Part shown: one piece after another, positions 53,952-63,107 of the stretch
How the letters are laid out: every line of letters starts with the position of its first letter
How positions within the stretch are numbered: position 1 is the first letter of the stretch
DNA from: an uncultured Sediminibacterium sp.
Lineage (GTDB): Bacteria; Bacteroidota; Bacteroidia; Chitinophagales; Chitinophagaceae
Assembly: GCF_946481145.1 (NCBI RefSeq)
Contig: NZ_CAMLMJ010000018.1
Location: 29,323 to 93,322, forward strand
Length of the DNA stretch: 64,000 bases
Direction of reading: 5' to 3'
The notes under the pieces: model-generated
The model's input: only the letters and a program-made list of their open reading frames with translations
Told to the model about the DNA's origin: nothing
The model's database searches: none
Made by a program: the position numbers and the translations under genes

Positions 53952-54902
53952 CTATTTTTTCAGGTTATCCAGCATGTCTTTTGTCATTTTAGACAAATCA
54001 TACTCAGGTTTCCACCCCCAATCGCTTGCAGCAACACTATCGTCGATGCTTTGTGGCCAGCTATTGGCAATCTGCTGGCGATAGTCTGGGGCATAAGCCA
54101 TTGAGAATCCGGGAATATGTTTGGCTATCTCAGCGCCTATTTCTTTTGGTGAAAAACTCATTCCGGCCACATTATAAGATGTTCGAACATTTATTTTAGA
54201 AGCAGGGGCTTCCATTAATTCGAGCGTTGCACGAATAGCATCGGGCATATACATCATAGGCAGGTAAGTATTTTCCTCGAGAAAGCAGTTATATTTTCCA
54301 TGTTCCAGGGCTTCATGATAAATTTCAACCGCATAATCTGTTGTTCCGCCACCTGGGGCAGACTTATAACTGATTAACCCTGGATAACGAATACTTCTTA
54401 CATCAACACCATAACGCTGGAAATAGTAATTGCACCAGAACTCACCCGCATACTTACTGATACCATAAACAGTAGTGGGTTCAATGATGGTTTGTTGCGG
54501 ACAATTTTGTTTGGGTGAAGTAGGACCGAAAACTGCTATACTGCTGGGCCAGTAAACTTTGGTCAATTGCTCTTCACGGGCAATATCGAGCACATTCAAT
54601 AAGCCCTGCATATTCAAGTGCCAGGCGAGGTTGGGATTTTTTTCTCCGGTAGCAGAAAGAATCGCTGCCAGCAAATATATCTGCGTAATGTTCTGGCGGA
54701 TAACCTGGACATGTAACATTTCCTTGTTCATTACATCCAGACTCACATAAGGACCAGTACCTTCCAATAAAGGATTCTGTTCGCGTAAATCAGAAGCTAT
54801 CACATTATTATTGCCATACAATTTGCGAAGTGCCATTGTCAATTCAACCCCAATCTGACCAGAAGCACCAATAACAAGAATTTTTTCTTTTTGTTGCGAC
54901 AT
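53952..54902 (-). CDS. NAD-dependent epimerase-type L-threonine 3-dehydrogenase
   Basis: 316 aa from MSQQKEKILVIGASGQIG; the longer reading to 55031 runs into a repeat and was rejected. GASGQIG is the NAD loop, PSSIAVFGP and YGISKYAGE supply the catalytic Ser and Tyr-x-x-x-Lys, and RYPGLISYKSAPGGGTTDYA is characteristic of the short-chain (GalE-like) threonine dehydrogenase. It oxidises threonine to 2-amino-3-ketobutyrate. The partner lyase (kbl) is not in the window. Confidence 0.88.
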   Translation of the reverse strand: MSQQKEKILVIGASGQIGVELTMALRKLYGNNNVIASDLREQNPLLEGTGPYVSLDVMNKEMLHVQVIRQNITQIYLLAAILSATGEKNPNLAWHLNMQGLLNVLDIAREEQLTKVYWPSSIAVFGPTSPKQNCPQQTIIEPTTVYGISKYAGEFWCNYYFQRYGVDVRSIRYPGLISYKSAPGGGTTDYAVEIYHEALEHGKYNCFLEENTYLPMMYMPDAIRATLELMEAPASKINVRTSYNVAGMSFSPKEIGAEIAKHIPGFSMAYAPDYRQQIANSWPQSIDDSVAASDWGWKPEYDLSKMTKDMLDNLKK

Positions 54903-54953
54903 GCAATACGGATTTAGAGGGACAAAGAAAGACAAAAAACAGGAATGTTTTTG

Positions 54954-55037
54954 GGTGAATGGTGAATTGTTAATTGTGAATGATGAATACTGAAGAACAG
55001 ATTCCAGTATTGACAATTCACCATTGACCATTCACCT
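54954..55037. repeat. NNTGAAT heptamer inverted array, copy 2
   Basis: The left run (GGTGAAT, TGTTAAT, TGTGAAT, GATGAAT in exact 7-nt steps) faces a complementary run (ATTCACC words) at 55013-55036. It lies between the divergent dehydrogenase and kdsA genes. Confidence 0.9.
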
Positions 55038-55049
55038 AAAACATTTCCT

Positions 55050-55057
55050 TAATTTTG
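55050..55057 (+). promoter_or_regulatory. Probable -7 box of kdsA
   Basis: TAATTTTG matches TAnnTTTG, 17 nt ahead of the ATG. A TTG at 55024-55026 is a possible -33 element, with somewhat wide spacing, and it lies inside the heptamer array. Confidence 0.5.
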
Positions 55058-55074
55058 CCTACTAAACAACTACC

Positions 55075-55896
55075 ATGATTCCTTCCTATTTAGCCGACCT
55101 GTTCAAGCACCAGCAATATGATGCCAATAATTTTTTCCTAATTGCTGGTCCATGTGTAGTAGAAAGTGAAGACCTAGTAATGGAAGTGGGTGATACCGTA
55201 TCAAAGATTTGTGCGGACCTTGGTATTCCTTATGTATTTAAAGCCAGTTATCGCAAAGCTAATCGTACCAGTGCTTCTTCTTTTACCGGAATAGGTGACG
55301 ACAATGGTTTATCCCTGATTAAAAAAGTGGGAGATACATACAAATTACCCACCACATCTGATATACATGCACACGATGAGGCTGCAATGGCAGCGCCATT
55401 TATCGATATTCTTCAAATACCAGCATTTCTCTGTCGCCAAACCGACCTGCTGATTGCTGCAGCAGAAACCGGTAAGGTTGTAAACGTGAAAAAAGGTCAG
55501 TTCTTAAGTGGTCCATCCATGAAATTTGCGGTTGATAAAACTAAACTGGCGGGTAATGAGCAAATCATGCTTACCGAACGTGGTACTACATTTGGTTATC
55601 AGGACCTGGTAGTTGATTATCGTAATATTCCCTGGATGCAGGAACATGGCTGTCCGGTAATCATGGATTGTACCCATTCTTTACAACAACCCAATCAAAC
55701 CACCGGTGTAACCGGAGGTAACCCTCAACTAATAGGCACTATCGCCAAAGCTGCTATTGCCACAGGTGCTGATGGACTTTTCATCGAAACCCACCCCAAC
55801 CCCGCTGTAGCAAAAAGCGATGGCGCAAATATGCTCAAACTAGACCTGTTAAAACCGCTGTTGGAAAAGCTGGTAAAACTTAGGAAAGCGGTATAG
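55075..55896 (+). CDS. kdsA: KdsA, KDO-8-phosphate synthase
   Basis: 273 aa. LIAGPCVVESEDL and FKASYRKANRTS are KdsA rather than DAHP synthase signatures; DIHAHDEA and ERGTTFGY with FIETHPNP complete the TIM barrel. It condenses arabinose 5-phosphate with PEP to make KDO for lipopolysaccharide. The last base of its TAG stop is the first base of an inverted array. Confidence 0.95.
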   Translation: MIPSYLADLFKHQQYDANNFFLIAGPCVVESEDLVMEVGDTVSKICADLGIPYVFKASYRKANRTSASSFTGIGDDNGLSLIKKVGDTYKLPTTSDIHAHDEAAMAAPFIDILQIPAFLCRQTDLLIAAAETGKVVNVKKGQFLSGPSMKFAVDKTKLAGNEQIMLTERGTTFGYQDLVVDYRNIPWMQEHGCPVIMDCTHSLQQPNQTTGVTGGNPQLIGTIAKAAIATGADGLFIETHPNPAVAKSDGANMLKLDLLKPLLEKLVKLRKAV

Positions 55897-55967
55897 AACA
55901 GAGGAATGTCCAATATCCAACGTCGAAGTATATACTTGGAAATTGGACATTGGACATTCCTCTGTTC
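55896..55967. repeat. ATGTCCA/NNTTGGA heptamer inverted array
   Basis: Near-perfect arms starting GAACAGAGGAATGTCCAAT, with words in 7-nt steps. It lies between the convergent kdsA and PspC genes, eight bases from the PspC stop. No U-tract. Confidence 0.9.
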
Positions 55968-55974
55968 GTCTGTT

Positions 55975-56196
55975 TTACCAGTTTCTCAACGGATTTCTTC
56001 TTCCGGCGAGGATGTAATTTTTGATATTGATCCAAAAAGCGAGGATCATATAGATGATTACGGGCGAGCCCATGGTGAGGAAGGAAATGTAGATAAACCA
56101 CATCCGGATCCTGGAGCTGGCGATTCCCAACTTCTCCCCCATGGCGGTGCAAACACCAAATGCCCTTAGTTCTAAAAATTCTCTGATTTTTTGCAT
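55975..56196 (-). CDS. PspC-domain small membrane protein
   Basis: 73 aa. FGVCTAMGEKLGIASSRIRMWFIYISF is the PspC core (block RAFGVCTAMGEKLGI) and a hydrophobic helix covers about residues 32-58. The basic C-terminus (GRRNPLRN) is probably cytoplasmic. PspC proteins take part in envelope stress. A longer overlapping reading in another frame (to 56326) is made of repeat sequence and was rejected. Confidence 0.86.
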   Translation of the reverse strand: MQKIREFLELRAFGVCTAMGEKLGIASSRIRMWFIYISFLTMGSPVIIYMILAFWINIKNYILAGRRNPLRNW

Positions 56197-56273
56197 AATC
56201 TACGGTTGATAAGGGGCTTGTACTGCAAAATAGAAAAATTTGTTGAATGAGAGCGCGAATGTCGATTAGTTTA

Positions 56274-56370
56274 TGTCCATGGACTATGGACCATAGACCA
56301 TAGTCCATAGTCCATAGTCCGGCCACTAGCTTTTGATTTTTGATTTTTGAATTTTGAATTTTGAATTATA
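56274..56370. repeat. GTCCATA heptamer array followed by a TTTTGAN run
   Basis: 56274-56320 carries GTCCATG/GACCATA words folding on themselves. After ten bases, 56331-56366 holds about five TTTTGAT/TTTTGAA words, a further heptamer family. The array lies between PspC and the aconitase promoter. Confidence 0.85.
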
Positions 56371-56422
56371 ACTATGCCCATAGACGATAACCACAAGCCA
56401 TCCACCGTACCCTCTTTTTTCG

Positions 56423-56430
56423 TAATTTTG
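56423..56430 (+). promoter_or_regulatory. Probable -7 box of aconitase
   Basis: TAATTTTG matches TAnnTTTG. The predicted 5' UTR of about 100 nt would include the CTGACAT heptamer run at 56485-56516. No good -33 TTTG is seen. Confidence 0.42.
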
Positions 56431-56484
56431 CACCCAATCAGAGGTAAAACATCGATTGACCCATTCCAAACCCTCAATCATCCT

Positions 56485-56516
56485 TACATCTGACATCTGA
56501 GATCTGACATCCAAAA
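56485..56516. repeat. CTGACAT heptamer run in the aconitase leader
   Basis: ATCTGACATCTGAGATCTGA-type words, the same family as the runs at 25086, 26611 and 35715. It ends 18 bp before the ATG, so it is probably transcribed. Confidence 0.8.
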
Positions 56517-56534
56517 ATATTAAACTATTATTCC

Positions 56535-58802
56535 ATGGCATTTGACATTGAAATGATCAAGAAAGTGTACGCCGAGATGCCTGCCAAGGTAGATGCTGCA
56601 CGTAAGGCGCTGGGACGCCCGCTTACCCTGTCTGAAAAAATTCTTTTCGCCCACCTGCATAAGGATCAAGCCCTTAGCAATTTTGAAAGAGGTAAATCTT
56701 ATGTAGATTTTGCACCAGACCGCGTAGCAATGCAAGATGCAACAGCGCAGATGGCATTGTTGCAGTTTATGCAGGCAGGCAGACCTAAAGTGGCCGTTCC
56801 TTCAACTGTTCACTGTGATCACCTCATTACTGCCAAACTGGAAGCTAAAAAAGACCTTGAAGTAGCGAATGCAGAGAGCAAAGAAGTGTATGACTTCCTG
56901 GCTTCTGTTTCTAACAAATATGGCATAGGTTTCTGGAAACCAGGTGCGGGTATCATTCACCAGGTAGTATTGGAAAACTATGCTTTCCCTGGTGGTATGA
57001 TGATTGGTACAGACTCACATACCGTAAATGCAGGTGGATTGGGTATGATTGCAATCGGTGTTGGTGGTGCGGATGCTTGTGATGTTATGGCAGGATTACC
57101 CTGGGAGCTCAAATGGCCCAAACTGATTGGTGTTAAACTTACTGGCAAACTCAGTGGTTGGACTGCACCTAAAGACGTAATACTGAAAGTAGCCGGCATA
57201 CTTACCGTTAAAGGAGGAACCGGCGCTATCGTTGAATATTTTGGTGAAGGTGCAAGTGCAATGAGTTGTACTGGTAAGGGTACCATTTGTAATATGGGTG
57301 CCGAAATTGGTGCAACCACTTCTACTTTTGGTTATGATGAAAGTATGAGCCGTTACTTATCAGCAACAGGACGTGCAGAAGTTGCAAGCATGGCCGATGG
57401 CGTGAAAGATTACCTGAATGCTGATCCGGAAGTTTACGCAGATCCTGAAAAATATTTCGATCAAATTATTGAAATCAACCTGAGTGAATTGGAACCACAC
57501 CTGAACGGGCCATTCACTCCGGATTTGGCTACACCTATTTCTAAAATGAAAGAAATGGCCGCGGCCAATGGATGGCCTACCAAAGTAGAAGTAGGTTTGA
57601 TTGGTAGCTGTACCAACAGTTCTTATGAAGATATCAGTCGCGCAGTTAGTCTTGCTCGTCAGGTAAAAGAAAAAGGATTGAAAACAAAAGCACAATACAC
57701 CATTACACCTGGTAGTGAACAAGTACGTTATACTATCGAGCGTGATGGCTTCCTGGATATTTTTGGAGAAATTGGCGCAACTGTATTTGCCAATGCCTGC
57801 GGACCATGTATCGGTATGTGGGATCGTGTAGGTGCCGAAAAAGCAGAACGCAATACTATTGTACACTCTTTCAATAGAAACTTCGCGAAGCGTGCAGACG
57901 GTAACCCAAATACACTTGCCTTTGTTGCTTCACCAGAACTGGTAACAGCACTGGCAATTGCAGGTGATTTAACTTTCAATCCAATTACCGATACCCTTAC
58001 CAATGAAAAAGGAGAGCAGGTAAAATTGGATGAACCAACTGGACAAGAATTACCCCAGCGTGGTTTTGCAGTTGAAGATGCCGGCTATCAGGCACCTGCT
58101 GCAGACGGTAGTGGCGTTCAGGTGGCAGTTGATCCTACTTCTAAACGTTTACAATTACTCGATCCTTTTGCAGCATGGGAAGGAACTGACCTTAAAGGTT
58201 TGAAACTCCTGATCAAAGCAAAAGGCAAGTGTACCACTGACCATATTTCAATGGCTGGTCCATGGTTGAAATTCCGTGGTCACCTCGATAATATCAGTAA
58301 CAATATGCTGATTGGTGCATTGAACTTTTTCAATGAAAAGACCGACTCAGTTAAAAATCAATTGACTGGTGAATATGGTCCAGTACCGGCTACACAGCGT
58401 GCTTACAAAGCAGCAAATATTGGTTCAATCGTGGTAGGTGATGAAAACTATGGTGAAGGTTCTTCAAGAGAACACGCTGCCATGGAACCCCGTCACTTAG
58501 GTGTTCGTGCAATACTGGTTAAATCATTTGCCCGTATCCATGAAACCAACCTGAAAAAACAAGGTATGCTTGCCCTGACTTTTGCCGATAAAAACGATTA
58601 CGAGAAAGTTCAGGAAGATGATACCATCGATATTGAAGGACTTACTTCATTTGCACCAGGTGAGCCATTAACGGTTGTATTGCACCATGCAGATGGTTCT
58701 TCTGACAAAATCAGTGTTAACCATACTTATAACCAACAACAAATTGAATGGTTTAAAGCAGGTGGTGCATTGAATATTATTCGCAAACAAGTGGCAGGTT
58801 AA
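56535..58802 (+). CDS. acn: Aconitate hydratase
   Basis: 755 aa, mitochondrial-type aconitase. [23 protein letters not shown], the cluster-binding IGSCTNSS and [10 protein letters not shown] (three Cys for the 4Fe-4S cluster), and [14 protein letters not shown] with catalytic Ser are all present. It interconverts citrate and isocitrate in the TCA cycle. Monocistronic, ending at a strong terminator. Confidence 0.96.
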   Translation: MAFDIEMIKKVYAEMPAKVDAARKALGRPLTLSEKILFAHLHKDQALSNFERGKSYVDFAPDRVAMQDATAQMALLQFMQAGRPKVAVPSTVHCDHLITAKLEAKKDLEVANAESKEVYDFLASVSNKYGIGFWKPGAGIIHQVVLENYAFPGGMMIGTDSHTVNAGGLGMIAIGVGGADACDVMAGLPWELKWPKLIGVKLTGKLSGWTAPKDVILKVAGILTVKGGTGAIVEYFGEGASAMSCTGKGTICNMGAEIGATTSTFGYDESMSRYLSATGRAEVASMADGVKDYLNADPEVYADPEKYFDQIIEINLSELEPHLNGPFTPDLATPISKMKEMAAANGWPTKVEVGLIGSCTNSSYEDISRAVSLARQVKEKGLKTKAQYTITPGSEQVRYTIERDGFLDIFGEIGATVFANACGPCIGMWDRVGAEKAERNTIVHSFNRNFAKRADGNPNTLAFVASPELVTALAIAGDLTFNPITDTLTNEKGEQVKLDEPTGQELPQRGFAVEDAGYQAPAADGSGVQVAVDPTSKRLQLLDPFAAWEGTDLKGLKLLIKAKGKCTTDHISMAGPWLKFRGHLDNISNNMLIGALNFFNEKTDSVKNQLTGEYGPVPATQRAYKAANIGSIVVGDENYGEGSSREHAAMEPRHLGVRAILVKSFARIHETNLKKQGMLALTFADKNDYEKVQEDDTIDIEGLTSFAPGEPLTVVLHHADGSSDKISVNHTYNQQQIEWFKAGGALNIIRKQVAG

Positions 58803-58823
58803 TTCTTTAACCTGTTTCCAATA

Positions 58824-58856
58824 AAAAATCCCCCGCTAATTTATCGGGGGATTTTT
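58824..58856. terminator. Bidirectional intrinsic terminator
   Basis: TCCCCCG (58829-58835) pairs with CGGGGGA (58845-58851), flanked by A5 and T5, with a 9-nt loop. It serves aconitase and, on the other strand, the AraC gene ending at 58888. Confidence 0.92.
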
Positions 58857-58887
58857 ATTTTAAATGTAAATCTCCCATCAACACCTG

Positions 58888-59769
58888 CTATCCCATTGCT
58901 TTAGCATAACCAACAGTTTCCCGGTATATCTGTGGCGAGACTTCTGCATTTACTTTAAAAAATCGGCTAAAATAGTATTCATCATTATAACCTAATTCGT
59001 AGGCGATTTGTTTGACGGTCTTATTAGTGAGGTATAACTCTCGTTTGGCTTCAATAATAATCCTTTCGTTAATGATACTGCTGAGTGTTTTATTGAAATG
59101 CGATTTAGTTATTTTAGCCAGTGCCTTGGGTGTTATATAAAGCATTTCAGCATAATCGGATGGTGCATGTTTGGTTTTAAAATGCGCTTCAATTGCATCT
59201 TTTAGTTTTTGAAGGATAAAAGGTTCTTTATCTGTTTGCTTTTCATCGAACACATCCTGATGCTGCTGTACTTTAAGCCGGGATGCAGTGATTAAAAATA
59301 TCTTTAAATAAGAAACAAGTAATTCATACTGGGCCAGTTCCGTGTTTTGCATTTCTGTTTTTATCTGCTCACACAATAGTTGAAAAGTATTTGCCGATTT
59401 TTCGTCTACCGAAACAAAGGGAGGGTTATATATATTATTATAAAGCACTCCATTACAGGAAACTTCCCGATCATGTTTGTAGATACAGAAAAACTCTGGA
59501 TGGAAATAAATAGCTATTCCTTTTATGTTGGTACTTTCAGCAAACATATAAGGCTGGTATGGCGAAAATGCAAATAAACTATTTGACTCAAAATGATACT
59601 CAGAAAAATCTGCTTTTAGAACTCCTGCCCCTTCCTTAACCCATATTAGCGAAAAGTAATTATTGCGCTGTATATGATCAAAATGGCCGTTATCTTCAAA
59701 TGAAAATAATTTAAAAGCAAGATTTCCATTTTGCTTATTCACAAGAGTAAATGCAGATTGCTGAAGCAT
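58888..59769 (-). CDS. AraC-family regulator, end of the AraC-linked operon
   Basis: 293 aa. An N-terminal cupin-like sensor (YFSLIWVKEGAGVLKADF, FHPEFFCIYKHD) precedes an AraC double helix-turn-helix at about 190-285 (APSDYAEMLYITPKALAKI, KQIAYELGYNDEYYFSRFFK). The gene is 52 bp after fabF on the same strand. I infer that it regulates the two matching promoter modules at 62962 and 63673, whose 21-bp direct repeats suit AraC proteins. Confidence 0.9.
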   Translation of the reverse strand: MLQQSAFTLVNKQNGNLAFKLFSFEDNGHFDHIQRNNYFSLIWVKEGAGVLKADFSEYHFESNSLFAFSPYQPYMFAESTNIKGIAIYFHPEFFCIYKHDREVSCNGVLYNNIYNPPFVSVDEKSANTFQLLCEQIKTEMQNTELAQYELLVSYLKIFLITASRLKVQQHQDVFDEKQTDKEPFILQKLKDAIEAHFKTKHAPSDYAEMLYITPKALAKITKSHFNKTLSSIINERIIIEAKRELYLTNKTVKQIAYELGYNDEYYFSRFFKVNAEVSPQIYRETVGYAKAMG

Positions 59770-59821
59770 GGTTTGATTTTAAAGTTAGCGAGAGACAGGT
59801 AACGTATTACTAAGGCAAATT

Positions 59822-61075
59822 TTAACCATATTTTTTTACAATAAGGGTTGCAATATGCCCTCCAAAGCCAAAGGTATTACTCATCGCATAGTTGATCTCT
59901 TTATGCTGTGCTTTTCCCAGTGTAAGGTTGAATTTATCTTTCCAGGCTGGTTCCACATCCACTGTATTGATGGTAGGGGGCGCTATATTATCTTGTACAG
60001 ATTTTACGGCAATGATGGCTTCAATAGCACCAGCCGCACCCAATAAATGACCTGTCATTGATTTGGTGCCACTGATGTTCAGGTCATTTCGAATACCAAA
60101 AACCCTTTCAATAGCTCTTAATTCACTTTCATCTCCCAAAGGTGTAGAAGTAGCATGTGCATTTATATAATCAATATCTCCAGGATTAATGCCTGCATCT
60201 TCCAATGCATCTATCATACCAAGATAGGCCCCTTCTCCTTCAGGATGTGTGCCGGTTAAATGATAGGCATCTGCTGCCATGCCTCCACCTGCTATTTCTG
60301 CCAGAATGTGAGCACCGCGATGCAATGCACTGTCCAGACTCTCCAAAACCAGGGCACCAGCACCTTCACCCATTACAAATCCATCTCTGTTAATATCAAA
60401 AGGTCTTGATGCCTGTTGTGGGTTCTCATTGTTTGTACTCAGAGCCTTAGACGCATTGAAACCACCTACACCACTTTCATTGATGGCTGCTTCTGAACCT
60501 CCTGCAATAATAATATCAGCTTTCCCCCAACGGATATAATTGAACGCATCAATGAGGGCTGTGGTTGAAGAAGCACAGGCCGATATGGTAGAAAAATTTA
60601 AACCTCGCAGACCATGTCGTATGGAAATAACGCCGGAAGGTATATCGGCAATAATCTTAGGGATAAAATATGGATTGAACCTGGGGTTTTTATTGCTTTT
60701 GAAAAAGTCTTCCAGTTGATCCTGAAAAGTGATGATGCCTCCATTACCGGATCCCCAGATTACGCCGATTTTATTTTTGTTGAGGGTATCAAAATTCAGG
60801 GAAGCATTTTTTATGGCAGCCTCTGCAGCTGCCACAGCATATTGAGTAAAGAGATCATACTTTCTAGCTTCATTTTTTTCAAAATACAATCCTGCATCAA
60901 AATCTTTTACTTCTGCAGCGAATTTGGTTTTAAACAAAGTGGTATCAAACTTTGTGATCAAGTCTACTCCGCTTTTTCCTGCCATTATATTTTCCCAAAA
61001 TGTTTCTACTGAATTTCCTAATGGTGTAATTGCTCCCATTCCGGTTATTACTACCCGCTTTAATTCTTTGGTCAT
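59822..61075 (-). CDS. fabF: FabF-like beta-ketoacyl-ACP synthase II
   Basis: 417 aa. Nucleophile Cys167 is in STISACASSTTAL; His residues lie in INAHATSTPLGD and SMTGHLLGAAGA; GGSEAAI and NTFGFGGHIATL are typical. It elongates acyl chains on ACP. No acp or other fab gene adjoins, so this is probably a second copy with a special role, perhaps in a modified acyl product. It overlaps the PNPOx-like gene by 4 bp (ATGA). Confidence 0.92.
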   Translation of the reverse strand: MTKELKRVVITGMGAITPLGNSVETFWENIMAGKSGVDLITKFDTTLFKTKFAAEVKDFDAGLYFEKNEARKYDLFTQYAVAAAEAAIKNASLNFDTLNKNKIGVIWGSGNGGIITFQDQLEDFFKSNKNPRFNPYFIPKIIADIPSGVISIRHGLRGLNFSTISACASSTTALIDAFNYIRWGKADIIIAGGSEAAINESGVGGFNASKALSTNNENPQQASRPFDINRDGFVMGEGAGALVLESLDSALHRGAHILAEIAGGGMAADAYHLTGTHPEGEGAYLGMIDALEDAGINPGDIDYINAHATSTPLGDESELRAIERVFGIRNDLNISGTKSMTGHLLGAAGAIEAIIAVKSVQDNIAPPTINTVDVEPAWKDKFNLTLGKAQHKEINYAMSNTFGFGGHIATLIVKKYG

Positions 61076-61692
61076 TTTTCTTTTAATTTTTGCTTAAGTA
61101 AAGCAATTTCATCCTGCAATTTAACGATCTGTTCGCGCTGTCCGGCAAATGCTTCTTCAATCTCCTCAATTGTGTACCGGGGAGTTATATGTTGGGGACA
61201 ATTCCAGTCGTAAGCTTCTACTTCGAATACCATCATTCTTTCAGGCTTGAATTTATAATCTGTAAGATTAAGCAGGTTAAATATTTCCGGATGATCCTTC
61301 AGTTCAAGTATGGTTGCTCTGGCTAAAATTTTCAACCTGGTCCTGGAAGGATAATCAACCATGATTAAAGCAACTTTATTGTTTACCGAAATATTTCCGA
61401 CAGATATGTATTGCCGGTTTCCGCTAAAATCAATAAAACCGAACTTATGCTTATCCAACACTTTTACAAATCCTTTGGGGCCTCCCCTGTGTTGTATATA
61501 AGGATAGGCCTGTTCACCAATACTTGCTATATAAAAACTATCTCTTTGTTCAATAAATTGAATTTCATTTTCTGTTAACCCTTCCTGGTAAACTTCTTTT
61601 TCCATGCGGGCATAACTCAACCTGCTACCATATTTTTCCTGCATTGCTTTAATGGTATCGGTAAATGCTATTGAAGCGAAATTCCTGGCCAT
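61072..61692 (-). CDS. Pyridoxamine-5'-phosphate-oxidase-like flavin protein
   Basis: 206 aa. A split-barrel domain (SFYIASIGEQAYPYIQHRGGPKGFVKVLD in parts, IDFSGNRQYISVGNISVNNK, VALIMVDYPSRTRLKILARA) is followed by a coiled-coil tail (EQIVKLQDEIALLKQKLKEK). The group binds FMN or F420-like cofactors and includes uncharacterised oxidoreductases rather than true PdxH. It starts within the stop of the small ORF upstream (TAATG). Confidence 0.85.
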   Translation of the reverse strand: MARNFASIAFTDTIKAMQEKYGSRLSYARMEKEVYQEGLTENEIQFIEQRDSFYIASIGEQAYPYIQHRGGPKGFVKVLDKHKFGFIDFSGNRQYISVGNISVNNKVALIMVDYPSRTRLKILARATILELKDHPEIFNLLNLTDYKFKPERMMVFEVEAYDWNCPQHITPRYTIEEIEEAFAGQREQIVKLQDEIALLKQKLKEK

Positions 61693-61856
61693 TATTGGTG
61701 ATTTTTGGTGGTTTCTGTAGTTGGAACTGGTAATGCATTATTGGGTTCATTTGCATTATGCTTATTATCTGCCTGACTTAACACAGTGTCCCATAAGCTA
61801 TCACCACACTCATCTGCCATTACGATAAGGTCTGGGTTTATGTTATGCTGATTCAT
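61692..61856 (-). CDS. Overlooked 54-aa ORF coupled to the PNPOx-like gene
   Basis: MNQHNINPDLIVMADECGDS begins a 54-residue polar peptide that ends TTETTKNHQ. Its TAA stop overlaps the next ATG by one base, and it lies 21 bp after the DUF1348 gene in an otherwise tight operon, so it is likely translated. The block ECGDSLWDTVL recalls the DSL phosphopantetheine site of acyl carriers, but the protein is too short for a normal ACP. The C-terminal half is Asn/Thr/Pro-rich and probably disordered. Family unknown. Confidence 0.65.
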   Translation of the reverse strand: MNQHNINPDLIVMADECGDSLWDTVLSQADNKHNANEPNNALPVPTTETTKNHQ

Positions 61857-61877
61857 ATAAAATAGTGTTTACATTGT

Positions 61878-62291
61878 TCATTTAATCAACCTGTCTTTCT
61901 CTTCAATTGCCAGGTCATTGATGCTTGCATAGCGTTTTGCCATGTATCCATTTTCGTCAAATTCCCAATTCTCATTACCATAGGCACGATACCATTGTCC
62001 TGTTTCTAGCATGTATTCATATTCAAACCGAACCGCAATTCGATTATCTCCATGTGCCCAGTATGTTTTCCTGAGCACATAATGCAATTCTCTGTGCCAC
62101 TTATCCGTAAGGAACTGAATAATCTCATCCCGTCCATTGATAAACTGGTTACGGTTTCTCCATTCACTGTCTGGTGTATAAGCTGCAGAAACCTTGATGG
62201 GGTCCTTGCTGTTCCAGGCATCTTCTGCCATTTGAATTTTTTGTCTGGCAGTTTCTTCCGTAAATGGGGGTAAAGGATATCGTTTTTCCAT
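61878..62291 (-). CDS. DUF1348 / NTF2-like protein
   Basis: 137 aa. [49 protein letters not shown] and [14 protein letters not shown] are the DUF1348 hallmarks in a SnoaL/NTF2 cone fold. Substrate unknown. It lies 21 bp after the thioredoxin-like gene. Confidence 0.9.
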   Translation of the reverse strand: MEKRYPLPPFTEETARQKIQMAEDAWNSKDPIKVSAAYTPDSEWRNRNQFINGRDEIIQFLTDKWHRELHYVLRKTYWAHGDNRIAVRFEYEYMLETGQWYRAYGNENWEFDENGYMAKRYASINDLAIEEKDRLIK

Positions 62292-62312
62292 GTTAACTTT
62301 TATTGATCTATC

Positions 62313-62948
62313 TTATGAAAAGCAATCCACACAAAACAAATTTGCCCTAACCAATAATTGGCTGATCTCTTTTTCAAGGGATAGTTGTTTGTCTTTTGCA
62401 TACCATAAGTGTAAGGCATTAGCGTAGGTAGCGCTTGTTTCGGGGTTTGCTTTCAGGGTTTTAACCAATTTTTGCGCTTCCGATGGTCTTGGACCCCAAA
62501 TACCTGTTACGTTGAAATTTGAATCGAGTTGAACCAACTTAGGAATCGATTTGGAGCCTTCAGTCAGGTATTGATTCATGAGCGGTTCATTTTTATCGCG
62601 GTAAACCAGTCTCAATGCAATTTTTCCATTACTTAAAGCAGCAATAGCATTGAACACTGGTAAAGTTTGTGCGGCATCGCCACACCAGTGCTCTGTTAAT
62701 ATCAACCAGTTTACCTGGTGTTTCAGGTTCATTACCTGCTGCACTATAGTTTCAGAAGGTATATAGGTTTTTTCAACCCTCGCCATTCTGCTTTGGTTAA
62801 GATGTATATAAGATTGAATTTGCTGATCAGGATTCAAGGCAAGATCTGCCGCCATTTGTTGTTTGTATACCAAATAACTTACCCCATCTGCCATATATTT
62901 TTGATAGTCAGATTTTGTAGCTTCTTTGATTGCTGTTGTGTTGTTCAT
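62313..62948 (-). CDS. Thioredoxin-fold protein with a single active-site Cys
   Basis: 211 aa from MNNTTAIKEATKSDYQ; the reading to 63044 crosses the promoter module and was rejected. LILTEHWCGDAAQTLP places Cys89, with Ala where a second Cys is expected. SIPKLVQLD gives the cis-Pro. It resembles the Thioredoxin_9 group. A single Cys suggests monothiol or non-redox function; the C-terminal FCVDCFS holds two more cysteines that could take part. First gene of the operon. Confidence 0.82.
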   Translation of the reverse strand: MNNTTAIKEATKSDYQKYMADGVSYLVYKQQMAADLALNPDQQIQSYIHLNQSRMARVEKTYIPSETIVQQVMNLKHQVNWLILTEHWCGDAAQTLPVFNAIAALSNGKIALRLVYRDKNEPLMNQYLTEGSKSIPKLVQLDSNFNVTGIWGPRPSEAQKLVKTLKANPETSATYANALHLWYAKDKQLSLEKEISQLLVRANLFCVDCFS

Positions 62949-62961
62949 GCTAATTCTTTTA

Positions 62962-63035
62962 CCATACAAAAATGATTCAAAACTCACCAGTAAAAAATGG
63001 AGGATGGACGCAAAAGGATGGACAATTTTCCCTTT
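62962..63035 (-). promoter_or_regulatory. Shared promoter module 1 (AraC-type operator candidate)
   Basis: ATGGA at 62997 and 63018 (+ strand) are 21 bp apart. The module aligns without gaps over 74 bp to the module at 63673 (52 identities by hand count), with blocks ATACAAAA, TGATTC, AAAAATGGA and GATGGACAATTTTCC. It ends 13 bp ahead of the thioredoxin-like gene. Confidence 0.75.
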
Positions 63036-63039
63036 CCCT

Positions 63040-63072
63040 AACAAAAAGCCGGCATATAGCCGGCTCTTTGTT
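63040..63072 (-). terminator. Intrinsic terminator of the AhpD-like gene
   Basis: Fourteen-bp arms with one mismatch around ATATA; on the minus strand TTTTT follows the GC core. It is 35 bp past the stop and so isolates this gene from the operon downstream. Confidence 0.88.
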
Positions 63073-63107
63073 GGGGAAATACCATATTAAGCAATGTAAG
63101 TTACAGT

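Noticed and set aside
54903..55031. N-terminal extension of the threonine dehydrogenase-like gene
   Set aside because: The added 43 residues are encoded by a heptamer array; the Rossmann start at 54902 fits the family.
55075..55896. DAHP synthase as the identity of this aldolase-like gene
   Set aside because: FKASYRKANRTS and the overall length fit KDO-8-phosphate synthase better.
55880..56326. 148-aa minus-strand reading frame overlapping the PspC gene
   Set aside because: Its ends are heptamer repeat sequence and it has no family features, while the overlapping 73-aa frame is a clear PspC domain.
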